Source: an uncultured Sphingomonas sp. (GTDB taxonomy: Bacteria; Pseudomonadota; Alphaproteobacteria; Sphingomonadales; Sphingomonadaceae). From it: DNA of 64,000 nucleotides. The notes under the pieces were generated by a model. That model saw only the letters and a list, made by a program, of their open reading frames with translations, did no database searches and had not been told where the DNA came from. The position numbers were made by a program, and so were the translations under genes. Numbering within the stretch: position 1 is the stretch's first letter; each line of letters starts with the position of its first letter. This document shows positions 43,830-52,987 of this stretch, in pieces. The stretch spans positions 1 through 64,000 of the forward strand of contig NZ_CAJXWX010000004.1 of assembly GCF_913062585.1 (NCBI RefSeq), given 5' to 3'.

Positions 43830-44363
43830 CGAAAAAGCCTTTTGGACAGAAACGCGCGCACCATAGGGTTTCATTTGTGAAAGGGAATGTCCCATGCCCT
43901 TTTTCCCGACCGTCTCGAGGGCGCTGGGGCTGGTCGCCGATGACACGGGTCCAATGGCCCGCAGCCGTGTCGTATGACGGACCCGATTGCGAGCATTTCA
44001 CCCCCATTGATCCAACTAAAATCCGAAAAGTGCGCGATATTGATGTGCATTATGGAGCTTCGCTGAGGGTTGTTCGTAGACCAGATGAACGGGAGATGTC
44101 GCGATGATGTCCAGTTCATCCGCCGAGAACGTGTTGGCGGAAGGGTTTGGTATCATCCCGCTATCTCGATCCGACCGAACTCCCTTCCCGTTCCCGGTGA
44201 CGTATTTTGCGTTGTCGTCCCCGCCGATTGCTTTGCTGGTTATCGGCTGACGAGGATATTCCGCGATGCCCTGCTTTCGATCTTCGTCGCTGTTCCGGTT
44301 TCGTACAACATCAGGGGCATGTCTGCCTTTCGGGTCTGTCCCCCATCCCCGGGAGGCGTTGCC
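43830..44363. other. 534-base intergenic region, possible small reading frame only
   Basis: The region lies between the divergent aminotransferase and the Crp/Fnr regulator. It holds a possible 48-residue reading frame on the plus strand (44104-44250) and a short imperfect palindrome TTTCATTTGTGAAA at 43872. No RNA gene, terminator or repeat is evident. AT content is higher than in the flanking genes. Confidence 0.5.
44104..44250 (+). CDS. Possible small protein, 48 residues, unknown
   Basis: ATG at 44104 follows GGGAG at 44090. The product (MMSSSSAENVLAEGFGIIPL..., with PFPFPVTYFALSSPP and a short hydrophobic end) is not recognised. The middle vaguely recalls the start of a PAS/LOV domain, but no such domain continues. 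It may be noise in a regulatory region; codon use is less GC-biased than in neighbours. Confidence 0.25.
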   Translation: MMSSSSAENVLAEGFGIIPLSRSDRTPFPFPVTYFALSSPPIALLVIG

Positions 44364-45083
44364 GTGACCGCCCGGGCGATCCCTCTGGCAGGCGTCGTGT
44401 CACCGGCGCTCCATCGTCTGTCGCGCCTGGCGCCGCTCGATGCCGCCGCCCATGCGGCGCTTGGATCGGCCATTGCTCGACCGCAGGCCTTTCGCGCACG
44501 CCGCGATCTGGTCGTTGAGGGGCGGGACATTGCCAGCGCGCACCTCATCCTGTCGGGATGGGCGGCGCGGGTGCGGATTCTGCCGGATGGGCGGCGCCAG
44601 TTCCTGAGCTTCGTGCTGCCGGGCGACGTGGTTGGCCTCTACGATCATCACCGGCCGGTCGCCCCGAGCAGCATCGTGACGTTGACCGATATGACCACCT
44701 GTGTGCCGCCCGACCCCACCATGTCGCCCAGCCTGGACCAGGCCTATGCCGTCGCCCATGCGCTCGACGAGGCCTATCTGCTCGCCCAGATCGCGCGGCT
44801 GGGGCGGATGAACGCCATGGAGCGGATTGGCGACCTGATGCTGGAATTGCAGGAGCGTCTGGCGATGAGCGGACTGACCCAGGGTCATAGCTACGACCTG
44901 CCGATCACCCAGGAGACGCTGGCCGACGCGCTGGGTCTGACGGCGGTGCACGTCAATCGGATGCTCCAGGCGGCGCGACGGGCGGGCGACCTGATCTGGT
45001 CCGCGCGATCCATGACGATCCCCGACCCGAAACTGCTTTCGCGCAAGGTCGGCCGGGCGCAGGTCCGCGTCACGGGGGCGTAA
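44364..45083 (+). CDS. Crp/Fnr family transcriptional regulator
   Basis: A 239-residue regulator. The GTG at 44364 is preferred as start because GGGAGG lies 7 bases upstream; longer in-frame starts exist. Residues about 20-130 form the cyclic-nucleotide-binding-like domain (FRARRDLVVEGRDIASAHLILSG...). The C-terminal winged helix (about 170-225) has ITQETLADALGLTAVHVNRMLQ. No cysteine cluster of oxygen-sensing FNR is seen. The effector and targets are unknown. A perfect hairpin follows the stop, and a stress operon begins about 130 bases downstream. Confidence 0.92.
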   Translation: MTARAIPLAGVVSPALHRLSRLAPLDAAAHAALGSAIARPQAFRARRDLVVEGRDIASAHLILSGWAARVRILPDGRRQFLSFVLPGDVVGLYDHHRPVAPSSIVTLTDMTTCVPPDPTMSPSLDQAYAVAHALDEAYLLAQIARLGRMNAMERIGDLMLELQERLAMSGLTQGHSYDLPITQETLADALGLTAVHVNRMLQAARRAGDLIWSARSMTIPDPKLLSRKVGRAQVRVTGA

Positions 45084-45107
45084 GACCGGGCCGATCGACC
45101 CGGTCTT
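45082..45107. terminator. Hairpin after the Crp/Fnr gene
   Basis: AAGACCGGG and CCCGGTCTT form a perfect 9-base stem with an 8-base loop, beginning at the stop codon. There is no T tract, so it would be a weak intrinsic terminator. Confidence 0.5.
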
Positions 45108-45158
45108 GCAATACATCATTGACGCCTATCAAGATATTGTAAAAACATGAGAAAATAA

Positions 45159-45183
45159 GGAACAAGCCGCCTCATCCGACGCT
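45159..45183 (+). promoter_or_regulatory. Putative EcfG (general stress response) promoter
   Basis: GGAAC (45159-45163), a 16-base spacer, then CGCT (45180-45183), 30 bases before the ATG of the SRPBCC gene. The alphaproteobacterial EcfG consensus is GGAAC-N16/17-CGTT, so the -10 differs in one base. The genes behind it are typical stress-regulon members. Confidence 0.6.
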
Positions 45184-45212
45184 GTCCGCGCAAGGAATGA
45201 GGAGAGAGGCTT

Positions 45213-45803
45213 ATGCCGGACATCGCCGACAGACCCTATGACGACGCTCCGCTGTCCGCATCGAAAGACAGCGACGCCGCGGTCCGCATCGCAACCCACG
45301 AAGCGATCGAGGACCGGGGCGACAGCCTGACCGGCTGGGCGGTGACGATCAACCGCCCGGCCGCCGACCTCTATGCCTGGTGGCGCGACTTTTCGAACCT
45401 GGCCGACGTCATGGAGAATGTCGACCGGGTCGATGTGATCGACGACCGCCGCTCGCACTGGGTGGTGAAGGCCCCCGGCGGCACCTTGGTCGAGTGGGAT
45501 GCGCTGGTCACCGAGGAAGAGGAGGGCAGGCTGATCGCCTGGGCCTCCGCCGAAGGTGCCGACATCGCCAATTCGGGCCGGGTGACGTTCCGCGACGCCG
45601 GCGCACGCGGCACCGTCGTCACCGCCACCATCCTCTATGACCCGCCCGCCGGGGTGATCGGCAAGCTCGTCGCCAAACTGTTCCAGCGCGAGCCCAATAT
45701 CCAGGTCCGCCGCGACCTGACGCGGTTCAAGCAGCTGATGGAAACCGGCGAAGTCGCGACCAACGCGATGAACCGCGAACAGCATGAGGAGCAGGCCGCA
45801 TGA
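45213..45803 (+). CDS. SRPBCC family (START-like, cyclase/dehydrase type) protein
   Basis: A 196-residue protein with a helix-grip SRPBCC fold (residues about 40-180: [21 protein letters not shown]...[17 protein letters not shown]...). Members bind hydrophobic ligands; the function here is unknown. The strong GGAGAGAGG ribosome-binding site is 5 bases before the ATG. It is the first gene of a four-gene unit and overlaps the alcohol dehydrogenase gene by ATGA. The adjacent EcfG-like promoter suggests induction in stationary phase or stress. Confidence 0.85.
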   Translation: MPDIADRPYDDAPLSASKDSDAAVRIATHEAIEDRGDSLTGWAVTINRPAADLYAWWRDFSNLADVMENVDRVDVIDDRRSHWVVKAPGGTLVEWDALVTEEEEGRLIAWASAEGADIANSGRVTFRDAGARGTVVTATILYDPPAGVIGKLVAKLFQREPNIQVRRDLTRFKQLMETGEVATNAMNREQHEEQAA

Positions 45804-46975
45804 AAGCGCTGACCTGGCATGGCAAGCATGACGTGCGCATCGACAATGTCGACGATCCCGGCATCGTCAACCCGCGCGACGCGATCATCAAGGTGACGGC
45901 GACCGCGATCTGCGGCTCCGACCTCCATCTCTATGACGGCTATATCCCGACCATGCAGTCGGGCGATATTCTCGGCCATGAGTTCATGGGCGAGGTGGTC
46001 GAGACCGGCTCCGCCTCGACCCTGAAAAAGGGGCAGAAGGTGGTGGTGCCGTTCACCATCGCGTGCGGGTCCTGCTATCATTGCGGCAAGCATCAATATT
46101 CGGGCTGCGAAAACGGCCTGCCCGCCGACAATCAGGATATCGCGCGCGAGTTGTACGGCCATCCCATGGCCGGGCTGTTCGGATACAGCCACATGACCGG
46201 CGGCTATGCGGGCGGACAGGCGGAATATGTCCGCGTGCCGTTCAGCGATACCGGCCCGATCGTCATCCCCGACGGGGTGGACGACGAGAAGGTCCTGTTC
46301 CTCTCCGACATCCTGCCCACCGGCTGGATGGCGGCGGAAAATGCCCAGATCGAGCCGGGCGATACCGTCGCGGTCTGGGGCTGTGGCCCGGTCGGGCTGT
46401 TCGCGGTCCAGTCGGCATTCCTGATGGGGGCCGAGCGGGTGATCGCGATCGACCATTTCCCCCACCGGCTGGAGCTGGCGCGCACGTTCGGCGCGGAGAC
46501 GATCAATTTCGAACAGACCGCCACCTACGACGCACTGATGCAGATGACGGGTGGGATCGGCCCCGACGCGGTGATCGACTCGGTCGGGCTGGAGGCGCAC
46601 GGGATGTTCGTCGACAATGCCATCGACCAGATCAAGGCGTCGACCTTCCTCGGCACCGATCGCATCCATGCCATTCGCCAGGCGATCCTGGCGTGCCGCA
46701 AGGGCGGCCGTGTGTCGATGCCCGCCGTCTATGGCGGCTTCGTCGACAAGTTTCCGCTCGGCGCGATGATGCAGAAGGGGCTGACGCTCAAGACCGGGCA
46801 GACCCATGTCCAGCATTACCTCCCCGGCCTCCTGGACGCGATCATGGAGGGGAAGATCGACACGACCTTCCTCATCTCGCACCGCCTCCCCCTGGAACAG
46901 GCGCCGGACGGCTATCGCATGTTCCACGACAAGCAGAACGAAGTCACCAAGATCGTGCTGAAGCCCGGTCAATAA
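45800..46975 (+). CDS. Zinc-dependent alcohol dehydrogenase (formaldehyde dehydrogenase-like)
   Basis: A 391-residue medium-chain dehydrogenase. Catalytic zinc ligands are Cys38 ([13 protein letters not shown]), His60 and Glu61 (LGHEFMGEV). The structural zinc Cys residues are at 89, 92, 95 and 103 ([16 protein letters not shown]), and the Rossmann motif is [11 protein letters not shown] near 190. The sequence resembles the glutathione-independent formaldehyde dehydrogenase-like group often found in stress regulons. The substrate is not certain. It overlaps the SRPBCC gene and lies 11 bases before the SDR gene. Confidence 0.93.
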   Translation: MKALTWHGKHDVRIDNVDDPGIVNPRDAIIKVTATAICGSDLHLYDGYIPTMQSGDILGHEFMGEVVETGSASTLKKGQKVVVPFTIACGSCYHCGKHQYSGCENGLPADNQDIARELYGHPMAGLFGYSHMTGGYAGGQAEYVRVPFSDTGPIVIPDGVDDEKVLFLSDILPTGWMAAENAQIEPGDTVAVWGCGPVGLFAVQSAFLMGAERVIAIDHFPHRLELARTFGAETINFEQTATYDALMQMTGGIGPDAVIDSVGLEAHGMFVDNAIDQIKASTFLGTDRIHAIRQAILACRKGGRVSMPAVYGGFVDKFPLGAMMQKGLTLKTGQTHVQHYLPGLLDAIMEGKIDTTFLISHRLPLEQAPDGYRMFHDKQNEVTKIVLKPGQ

Positions 46976-46985
46976 GGAGCGCATC

Positions 46986-47768
46986 ATGGCCGAGAAATTC
47001 GCAATCGTGACGGGTGCCTCGACGGGCATCGGTTATCATCTGGCAGCATGTGCGGCACGGGACGGATATGACCTGCTGATCGTCGCGGACGAGCCCGCCA
47101 TCCACACCGCCGCGACCGATCTGGCCGCGCCGGGCACGCGGGTGCAGGCGGTCGAGGCCGACCTGGCGACCTTCGAGGGCGTCGACACGCTACTTGCTGC
47201 CGCCGATGGGCGGACCATCGACGTGCTGTGCGCCAATGCGGGGAACAGCAAGGGCGGCGCGTTCCTCGATCAGCCGGTCGCGGACTGGCGGCGCTCGATC
47301 GACACCAATGTCACCGGCACGGTCCATCTGCTCCAGCGCGTGCTGACCGGCATGGTCCGGCGCGGGGAGGGCAAGGTGCTGGTGACGGGGTCGATCGTCG
47401 GCTTCATCCCCGGTCCCTTCAACGCGATCTACAACGCGACCAAGGCGTTCATCGACAATTTCACCGAGGCGCTGCGTAACGAGCTGAAGGAGGATCGCGG
47501 CGTCACCCTGACCACGCTGATGCCGGGCCCGACCGAGACCGAATTCTTCGCCCGCGCCGACATGCTCGATACCCGGGTGGGTGCTGGCAAGAAGGACGAT
47601 CCGGCGGAGGTCGCCCGCACCGGCTGGGAAGCGATGAAGGCCGGCGAGGGGCACATCACTCCCGGCCTCGCCAACAAGGCACAGGTCGCAGGCTCCGGAG
47701 TGGTGCCGCAGTCGGTGCTGGCCGAGGCCCACCGCAAGATTGCCGAGCCAGGCTCGGCCGACCGTTGA
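46986..47768 (+). CDS. SDR family oxidoreductase
   Basis: A 260-residue short-chain dehydrogenase. It has TGASTGIGYHLA near residues 9-20, CANAGNSKGG, and YNATKAF as the YxxxK catalytic motif. It lies in the probable stress operon between the alcohol dehydrogenase and DUF892 genes. The C-terminal part (EVARTGWEAMKAGEGHI) is typical of the group often annotated as short-chain dehydrogenases of unknown substrate. Confidence 0.92.
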   Translation: MAEKFAIVTGASTGIGYHLAACAARDGYDLLIVADEPAIHTAATDLAAPGTRVQAVEADLATFEGVDTLLAAADGRTIDVLCANAGNSKGGAFLDQPVADWRRSIDTNVTGTVHLLQRVLTGMVRRGEGKVLVTGSIVGFIPGPFNAIYNATKAFIDNFTEALRNELKEDRGVTLTTLMPGPTETEFFARADMLDTRVGAGKKDDPAEVARTGWEAMKAGEGHITPGLANKAQVAGSGVVPQSVLAEAHRKIAEPGSADR

Positions 47769-47790
47769 GTTTTTCTACAGGAGACGGATC

Positions 47791-48309
47791 ATGGGCCTGT
47801 TTACGAAGGACATCGCGACGCTGGACGATCTGTTCGTCCACCAGCTCCAGGACATTTATTACGCCGAGCATCAGATTACCAAGGCGCTGCCCAAGATGAT
47901 CGACAAGGCGACCGACCCGCAGCTGAAGGCCGGGTTCGAACAGCATCTGCGTGAGACCGAAGGGCAGATCGCGCGGCTGGAACGGGTGTTCGAGATGCAT
48001 GGCCAGACGCCCAAGGCCGTGACCTGCCCGGCGATCGACGGCATCATCAAGGAAGCGAATGAGGTCGCGGGCGAGGTGGCCGACAAGAGGGTGCTCGACG
48101 CCGCGCTGATCGCGGCGGCGCAGGCGGTCGAGCATTATGAGATCGCCCGCTACGGCACCCTCGTGGCATGGGCACGGCAATTGGGGCGCAGCGACTGTGC
48201 CGCGATTCTGGACGAGACGCTGGCCGAGGAAAAGGCGACCGATGAAAAGCTGACCAATCTTGCCGAAGGTGGCGCAAATGCGGCCGCGGAGGCCAGCGCG
48301 ACGGCTTGA
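47791..48309 (+). CDS. DUF892 ferritin-like protein (YciE/YciF family)
   Basis: A 172-residue four-helix ferritin-like protein. It begins TLDDLFVHQLQDIYYAEHQI, the family signature, and contains HYEIARYGTL, with Glu/His residues that bind a di-iron centre in homologues. Members are stress-induced in many bacteria; the molecular role is unknown. It is the last gene of the SRPBCC-ADH-SDR-DUF892 unit, followed by a hairpin. GGAGACGG precedes the ATG. Confidence 0.92.
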   Translation: MGLFTKDIATLDDLFVHQLQDIYYAEHQITKALPKMIDKATDPQLKAGFEQHLRETEGQIARLERVFEMHGQTPKAVTCPAIDGIIKEANEVAGEVADKRVLDAALIAAAQAVEHYEIARYGTLVAWARQLGRSDCAAILDETLAEEKATDEKLTNLAEGGANAAAEASATA

Positions 48310-48315
48310 CGCCCT

Positions 48316-48354
48316 GGGCACCGTCGGCGGCCGCCCTTCCCGGCGGCGGTGCCC
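48316..48354. terminator. Hairpin between convergent DUF892 and ZIP genes
   Basis: GGGCACCG (48316-48323) and CGGTGCCC (48347-48354) enclose a GC-rich loop that can pair further. It lies in the 51-base gap between convergent genes; no T run follows. Confidence 0.45.
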
Positions 48355-48360
48355 TTCCGG

Positions 48361-49068
48361 TCAATGCGCGACGTGGGTGATAGCCAGCATCAGCAGGATG
48401 CCGAAGATCGTCGCGATCCCGGTCTTCAGCCGCGGATCGAGCGACTGGCTGCGCGGCACCAGTTCGCACGCGCCGATATAGAGGAAAATGCCGGCGAACA
48501 GCGCCATCAGCGGGGCGAGCATCGCGGATGGAATGGCGATGCCCAGGCCGATCACCACCCCCAGCATCGGCGCGATACCGTTCAGGATCAGCCAGCGTCG
48601 CGCCGCCACTTCGCTCCGAGCCGCAAGGCTCAGGGACACGGTGTTGACGCCGTCCGCCACATCATGGGTCAGGACGGCGATGGCGATCATCCAGCCTGCG
48701 GCCGTGTCGATCTGAAAGGCGATGCCGATGCCGAGCCCGTCCATCAGGCTGTGCAGGCTGAGCATCGCCGGGCCCAGATCGCCCCGCCATGACGCGGCGG
48801 CGCGCGGAATCTTCGCCAGCATTCGGTCCAGCAGCATATAGCCGCCCAAACCCAAGGCCGTGAACGCCATCAGCGAATGCACCGACCAGCGATCCCCCGC
48901 CAGCCCCAACGCCTCGGGCATCAGGTCGAACAGCGCCACCCCGATGACGATCCCGGCGGTCAGGCCAAGCACGATCCCGATCCGGTGGCGCAGGCGCAGC
49001 GCCAGGAGCCCGCCCGCCAGCGTGGCGAGCATGGCCGCCAGTCCGAAGGCGAGGGGGATGAGCGTCAT
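48361..49068 (-). CDS. ZIP family metal transporter
   Basis: A 235-residue inner-membrane protein with about eight transmembrane helices. The ZIP metal-site helices are visible as LHSLMDGLGIGIAFQ and LTHDVADGVNTVSL, where the His/Asp residues bind Zn2+ or another divalent ion. It imports, or less often moves, zinc, iron or manganese. It is transcribed alone, divergent from nothing nearby, and ends opposite the stress operon. Specificity cannot be assigned. Confidence 0.9.
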   Translation of the reverse strand: MTLIPLAFGLAAMLATLAGGLLALRLRHRIGIVLGLTAGIVIGVALFDLMPEALGLAGDRWSVHSLMAFTALGLGGYMLLDRMLAKIPRAAASWRGDLGPAMLSLHSLMDGLGIGIAFQIDTAAGWMIAIAVLTHDVADGVNTVSLSLAARSEVAARRWLILNGIAPMLGVVIGLGIAIPSAMLAPLMALFAGIFLYIGACELVPRSQSLDPRLKTGIATIFGILLMLAITHVAH

Positions 49069-49137
49069 CGGCGACCCATGAACGAGGGGGTGAGACGTTA
49101 CAAGGTCACATTTGTGAAACCTGTATCAGCGCCGGCA

Positions 49138-49869
49138 TCACGCCAGCGCGATCGCCTCCAGCACCGTCGCGGCCACTTCGCGGCGACAGATCAGCAGGTC
49201 GGGCAGCAGCGGATTCTCGCAATTATAGACGAGCGGACTGCCGTCGATCCGCGAGGCATGGAGCCCGGCGGCGAGCGCGACGGCGGCGGGGGCGCAATTG
49301 TCCCATTCATATTGGCCGCCGTCATGCAGATAGACATCGGCCCGCCCCTCGACGACCGCCATCGCCTTGGCTCCTGCCGAGCCCATGGGGATCATGATCG
49401 CGCCCAGCCGGTCGCCGACGCAGCGTGCGATATCGGGTGCGCGGCTGCGGCTGACGACGACGCGTAGCCCTGCGGGGCAGGGGGGATGCTTGGGCGGCAG
49501 ATCGTCGGTCGCGAAGACCCGCCCCAGCGCGGGCACAGCGACCGCGCCCAGCGCCGGGCGGCGGCCGATGGCAAGGCCGATATGCACCGCCCATTCGTCC
49601 GAACCGCTCGCATATTCGCGCGTGCCGTCCAGCGGATCGACGATCCAAACCCGTTCGGCCGCGCACCGCGCACGGTCGTCGACCGACTCCTCCGACAGGA
49701 TGAAGTCGTTCGGACGGGCGGCGCGCAGGCGGTCGAGGATCAGCGTGTTGGCGTCGCGATCCCCCTTCTTGCCCAGCGCAGCGCCGTCCAGCCCGCTGGA
49801 CGCACGAATAGCCTCGAGCAGATGGCCCGCCTCCAGCGCGACGGACCGCGCGAGTTCGGCGTCAGTCAC
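49138..49869 (-). CDS. cysQ: 3'(2'),5'-bisphosphate nucleotidase CysQ
   Basis: A 243-residue inositol-monophosphatase-fold phosphatase that recycles PAP/PAPS, the by-product of sulfate activation. The metal-binding blocks are [10 protein letters not shown] and [16 protein letters not shown], with [11 protein letters not shown] near the C-terminus. The start is the GTG at 49869, overlapping the cysNC stop by GTGA, so it belongs to the cysD-cysNC-cysQ operon. Confidence 0.94.
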   Translation of the reverse strand: MTDAELARSVALEAGHLLEAIRASSGLDGAALGKKGDRDANTLILDRLRAARPNDFILSEESVDDRARCAAERVWIVDPLDGTREYASGSDEWAVHIGLAIGRRPALGAVAVPALGRVFATDDLPPKHPPCPAGLRVVVSRSRAPDIARCVGDRLGAIMIPMGSAGAKAMAVVEGRADVYLHDGGQYEWDNCAPAAVALAAGLHASRIDGSPLVYNCENPLLPDLLICRREVAATVLEAIALA

Positions 49870-51779
49870 AGGTCATAGCTCCAGACACCCAGTACATGCT
49901 CGACGATCCGCGCGGCAGCCTGTTCCGCCGTCTCCTTCGTCGTATCGACATGGATTTCGGGCCGCTCGGGCGCTTCATAAGGGCTCGAGATACCGGTGAA
50001 CTCGGCGATCTCGCCCGCGCGAGCCTTGGCGTACAGACCCTTTACATCGCGGTTCTCGGCGACGGCCAGCGGCGTATCGACGAAAATCTCGACGAACTCG
50101 CCCTCGGGCAGCAGCGCACGAACCATGTCCCGCTCCGCCTTGAACGGCGAGATGAAGGCGGTCAGGACGATCAGCCCGGCGTCCGCCATCAGCTTGGCGA
50201 CTTCGCCCACCCGCCGGATATTCTCGACCCGACCGGCTTCCGAGAAGTCCAGATCGCGGTTCAGGCCGTGGCGGATATTGTCGCCGTCCAGCAGGAAGCT
50301 GTGGCGGCCCATGGCATGCAGCTTTTGTTCGACCAGATTGGCGATGGTCGACTTGCCCGAACCCGACAGACCGGTGAACCACAGCACCTTGGGCGACTGG
50401 CCCTTCTGCCGGGCATGGGCCTCCCGGGTGATGACGGTCGATTGCCAATGGACGTTCTGCGACCGGCGCAGCGCATGGTCGATCATCCCTGCGGCGACCG
50501 TGGCGTTGGTCGCGCGGTCGATCAGGATGAAGCCGCCCAGCGTACTGCCCTTCGCATAGGGCTCGAACACGATCGGGCGGTCGGCATAGACCTCCGCCAG
50601 GCCGATATCGTTGAGCGCCAGCGTGTCGGCGGGGCGCTGCTCCTGGCTGTTGACGTCGACGACGTGGCGCGGCGGCTGGACGGTCGCGCCGACCAGCTGC
50701 GCGCCGAGCTTCAACGAATAGCTGCGCCCCGGGACCAGCGGTGCATCGGCCATCCAGACGATGGTGGCGACGAACTGGTCGGCGACCTCGGGCGGATCCT
50801 CGGCCGCCGCGATCACGTCGCCGCGCGAGCAGTCTACTTCCTCGGCCAGCACCAAAGTCACCGCTTCGCCCGCAATCGCCTGATCCCGGTCGCCGTCATA
50901 GGTGACGATCCGCGCGATGCTGGTCGTCCGGCCCGACGGCGTGATCCGCACGCGGTCGCCGACCGACACCCGGCCGCTGGCGATCAGCCCGGCAAAGCCG
51001 CGAAAGTCGAGGTCGGGCCGGTTGACCCACTGCACCGGCATACGGAACGACGCCGCGACCGCCCGGTCGCCGTCGATCGCCACCGTCTCCAGGTGCGGGA
51101 GGAGCGGCGGCCCCTCATACCAGGGCATGTCGGGCGAGGGGGTGGTGACGTTCGCGCCGGTCAGCCCCGACAGCGGAATGGCGGTGAAACGCTCGATCCC
51201 GATGCCACGCGCAAAGGCGGCATAGTCGGCGACGATGGCGTTGAAGACCGACTGGTCGTTGCCGACCAGATCCATCTTGTTGACCGCCAGCACGATCTCC
51301 TTGATGCCGACCAGATGCGCCAGATAGCTGTGCCGCCGCGTCTGGGTCAGCACGCCCTTGCGCGCGTCGATCAGGATCACCGCCAAGTCGGCGGTCGAGG
51401 CACCCGTCACCATGTTGCGGGTGTATTGCTCGTGACCCGGCGTATCGGCGACGATGAACTTGCGCTTCTCCGTCGCGAAAAAGCGGTAGGCGACGTCGAT
51501 GGTGATGCCCTGCTCGCGCTCGGCGGCGAGGCCGTCGACCAGCAGCGCGAAGTCGATATTGGCCCCCTGCGTGCCGACCCGGCGGCTGTCCGCCTCCAGC
51601 TGGCTCAGCTGGTCCTCGAAGATCGTCTTCGAATCGTAGAGCAGCCGCCCGATCAGCGTCGACTTGCCGTCATCGACCGAGCCGCAGGTGATGAAGCGCA
51701 GCATCGACTTGGCGGCGTGCGTGGCGAGATAGGCGTTGATATCGGCGGCGATCAGCGCATCGGGTTGATAGGCGGTCAT
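49866..51779 (-). CDS. cysNC: Bifunctional sulfate adenylyltransferase subunit 1 / adenylylsulfate kinase
   Basis: A 637-residue fusion. The N-terminal GTPase half (about 1-435) has the P-loop [22 protein letters not shown] and NKMDL, and with CysD makes APS from sulfate and ATP. The C-terminal half (about 450-637) is the APS kinase with [10 protein letters not shown] and [14 protein letters not shown], making PAPS. The start ATG at 51779 lies one base after the cysD stop codon. The fused CysNC is common in alphaproteobacteria. Confidence 0.97.
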   Translation of the reverse strand: MTAYQPDALIAADINAYLATHAAKSMLRFITCGSVDDGKSTLIGRLLYDSKTIFEDQLSQLEADSRRVGTQGANIDFALLVDGLAAEREQGITIDVAYRFFATEKRKFIVADTPGHEQYTRNMVTGASTADLAVILIDARKGVLTQTRRHSYLAHLVGIKEIVLAVNKMDLVGNDQSVFNAIVADYAAFARGIGIERFTAIPLSGLTGANVTTPSPDMPWYEGPPLLPHLETVAIDGDRAVAASFRMPVQWVNRPDLDFRGFAGLIASGRVSVGDRVRITPSGRTTSIARIVTYDGDRDQAIAGEAVTLVLAEEVDCSRGDVIAAAEDPPEVADQFVATIVWMADAPLVPGRSYSLKLGAQLVGATVQPPRHVVDVNSQEQRPADTLALNDIGLAEVYADRPIVFEPYAKGSTLGGFILIDRATNATVAAGMIDHALRRSQNVHWQSTVITREAHARQKGQSPKVLWFTGLSGSGKSTIANLVEQKLHAMGRHSFLLDGDNIRHGLNRDLDFSEAGRVENIRRVGEVAKLMADAGLIVLTAFISPFKAERDMVRALLPEGEFVEIFVDTPLAVAENRDVKGLYAKARAGEIAEFTGISSPYEAPERPEIHVDTTKETAEQAAARIVEHVLGVWSYDL

Positions 51780-51780
51780 C

Positions 51781-52680
51781 TCAGAAATACCCCTCGCGCT
51801 TCTTCTTCTCCATGCTGGCGGCCTGATCATGGTCGATCGCGCGCCCCTGACGCTCCGAGGTCGTCGTCAGCAGCATTTCCTGGATGACCTCGGACAGCGT
51901 CGCCGCCTCGCTCTCGACCGCGCCGGTCAGCGGATAGCAGCCGAGCGTGCGGAAGCGGATCGAGCGTTCGACCGGCACCTCGCCCGGCTTCAGGCGGAAA
52001 CGGTCGTCATCGACCATCAGCAGCATCCCGTCGCGCTCCACCGTCGGGCGGGGGGCGGCGAAATAGAGCGGCACGATCTCGATGCCTTCCTGCAGGATAT
52101 ATTGCCAGATATCGAGCTCGGTCCAGTTGGACAGGGGGAAGACGCGGATGCTCTCCCCCTTGTGGATGCGGCTGTTGTAGAGATTCCACAGCTCGGGCCG
52201 CTGCGCCTTGGGGTCCCAGCCATGCGCGGCCGAACGAAAGGAGAAGACGCGTTCCTTGGCGCGGCTCTTTTCCTCGTCGCGGCGCGCACCGCCGAACGCG
52301 GCGTCGTATCCGCCCGCGGTCAGCGCTTGTTTCAGCCCCTCGGTCTTCCACATATCGGTGTGGCGGCTGCCATGGTCGAAGGGGTTGATGCCCAACGCCT
52401 CCGCCTCCGGGTTGCGGTGGACGATCAACTCCATCCCCGCCGCCTCGGCCGCGCGGTTGCGCAGATCGTACATCGCGCGGAACTTCCAGGTCGTGTCGAC
52501 ATGGAGCAGCGGGAAGGGCGGGCGCGCCGGGAAGAACGCCTTCTTGGCGAGGTGCAGCATCACCGCCGAGTCCTTGCCGACCGAATAGAGCATCACCGGC
52601 CTTTCGGTCTCGGCGACGACTTCGCGCAGGATATGGATGCTCTCGGCTTCGAGGCGTTGAAGGTGGGTCAGGCCAGTCAT
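51781..52680 (-). CDS. cysD: Sulfate adenylyltransferase subunit 2
   Basis: A 299-residue PAPS-reductase-fold ATP pyrophosphatase. The nucleotide motif [12 protein letters not shown] is near residues 33-44, and [21 protein letters not shown] and [15 protein letters not shown] are family blocks. It catalyses adenylation of sulfate together with CysN. First gene of cysD-cysNC-cysQ; start ATG at 52680. No cys reductase genes lie in the window. Confidence 0.97.
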   Translation of the reverse strand: MTGLTHLQRLEAESIHILREVVAETERPVMLYSVGKDSAVMLHLAKKAFFPARPPFPLLHVDTTWKFRAMYDLRNRAAEAAGMELIVHRNPEAEALGINPFDHGSRHTDMWKTEGLKQALTAGGYDAAFGGARRDEEKSRAKERVFSFRSAAHGWDPKAQRPELWNLYNSRIHKGESIRVFPLSNWTELDIWQYILQEGIEIVPLYFAAPRPTVERDGMLLMVDDDRFRLKPGEVPVERSIRFRTLGCYPLTGAVESEAATLSEVIQEMLLTTTSERQGRAIDHDQAASMEKKKREGYF

Positions 52681-52729
52681 CGGATTGTCAGATAATGTCG
52701 CCAGCGAACCGTGCGACCAACTTATCCTG

Positions 52730-52948
52730 TCAATCGCGATAGTCCCGCTCCAGCGAGTCGAGGATGCGTCCGCCCGCCATGAACACCGCAATGGGGCAGG
52801 CGGCGAACAGGATCTTGCCCGGAAGTCCGGGATAAGCCTGGAGATAATGCATCCCGCGTTCGACAGCGCCCAGGCCGAGCCCGTAGATGACGAGAAACGC
52901 CTCGAACTTGGACTTGATCGTGAACAGGGCGACCAGGCGGGACCACAT
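52730..52948 (-). CDS. Small conserved membrane protein, unknown function
   Basis: A 72-residue protein if started at the ATG at 52948 ([20 protein letters not shown]...); an upstream frame to 52984 lacks a good start. Two hydrophobic helices are seen ([16 protein letters not shown] and [16 protein letters not shown]), and the C-terminus is charged (SLERDYRD). The function is not recognised. It lies between astB and cysD on the same strand. Confidence 0.6.
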   Translation of the reverse strand: MWSRLVALFTIKSKFEAFLVIYGLGLGAVERGMHYLQAYPGLPGKILFAACPIAVFMAGGRILDSLERDYRD

Positions 52949-52987
52949 GGGCTTGTTTAGACCACCGTCCGGTCCCCGCGCCAAGCG

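Noticed and set aside
43872-43885. TTTCATTTGTGAAA (and a similar CATTTGTGAAA near 49109) as Crp/Fnr binding sites
   Set aside because: Their symmetry does not fit the TGTGA-N6-TCACA or TTGAT-N4-ATCAA consensus, and two chance copies are not enough.
44070-44363. N-terminal extension of the Crp/Fnr regulator
   Set aside because: The extension has no family match; the GTG at 44364 has the best ribosome-binding site and gives a normal-length regulator.
49896-51887. Plus-strand frame of 663 codons opposite cysNC
   Set aside because: It is an antisense shadow; the minus strand encodes complete CysN and CysC motifs.
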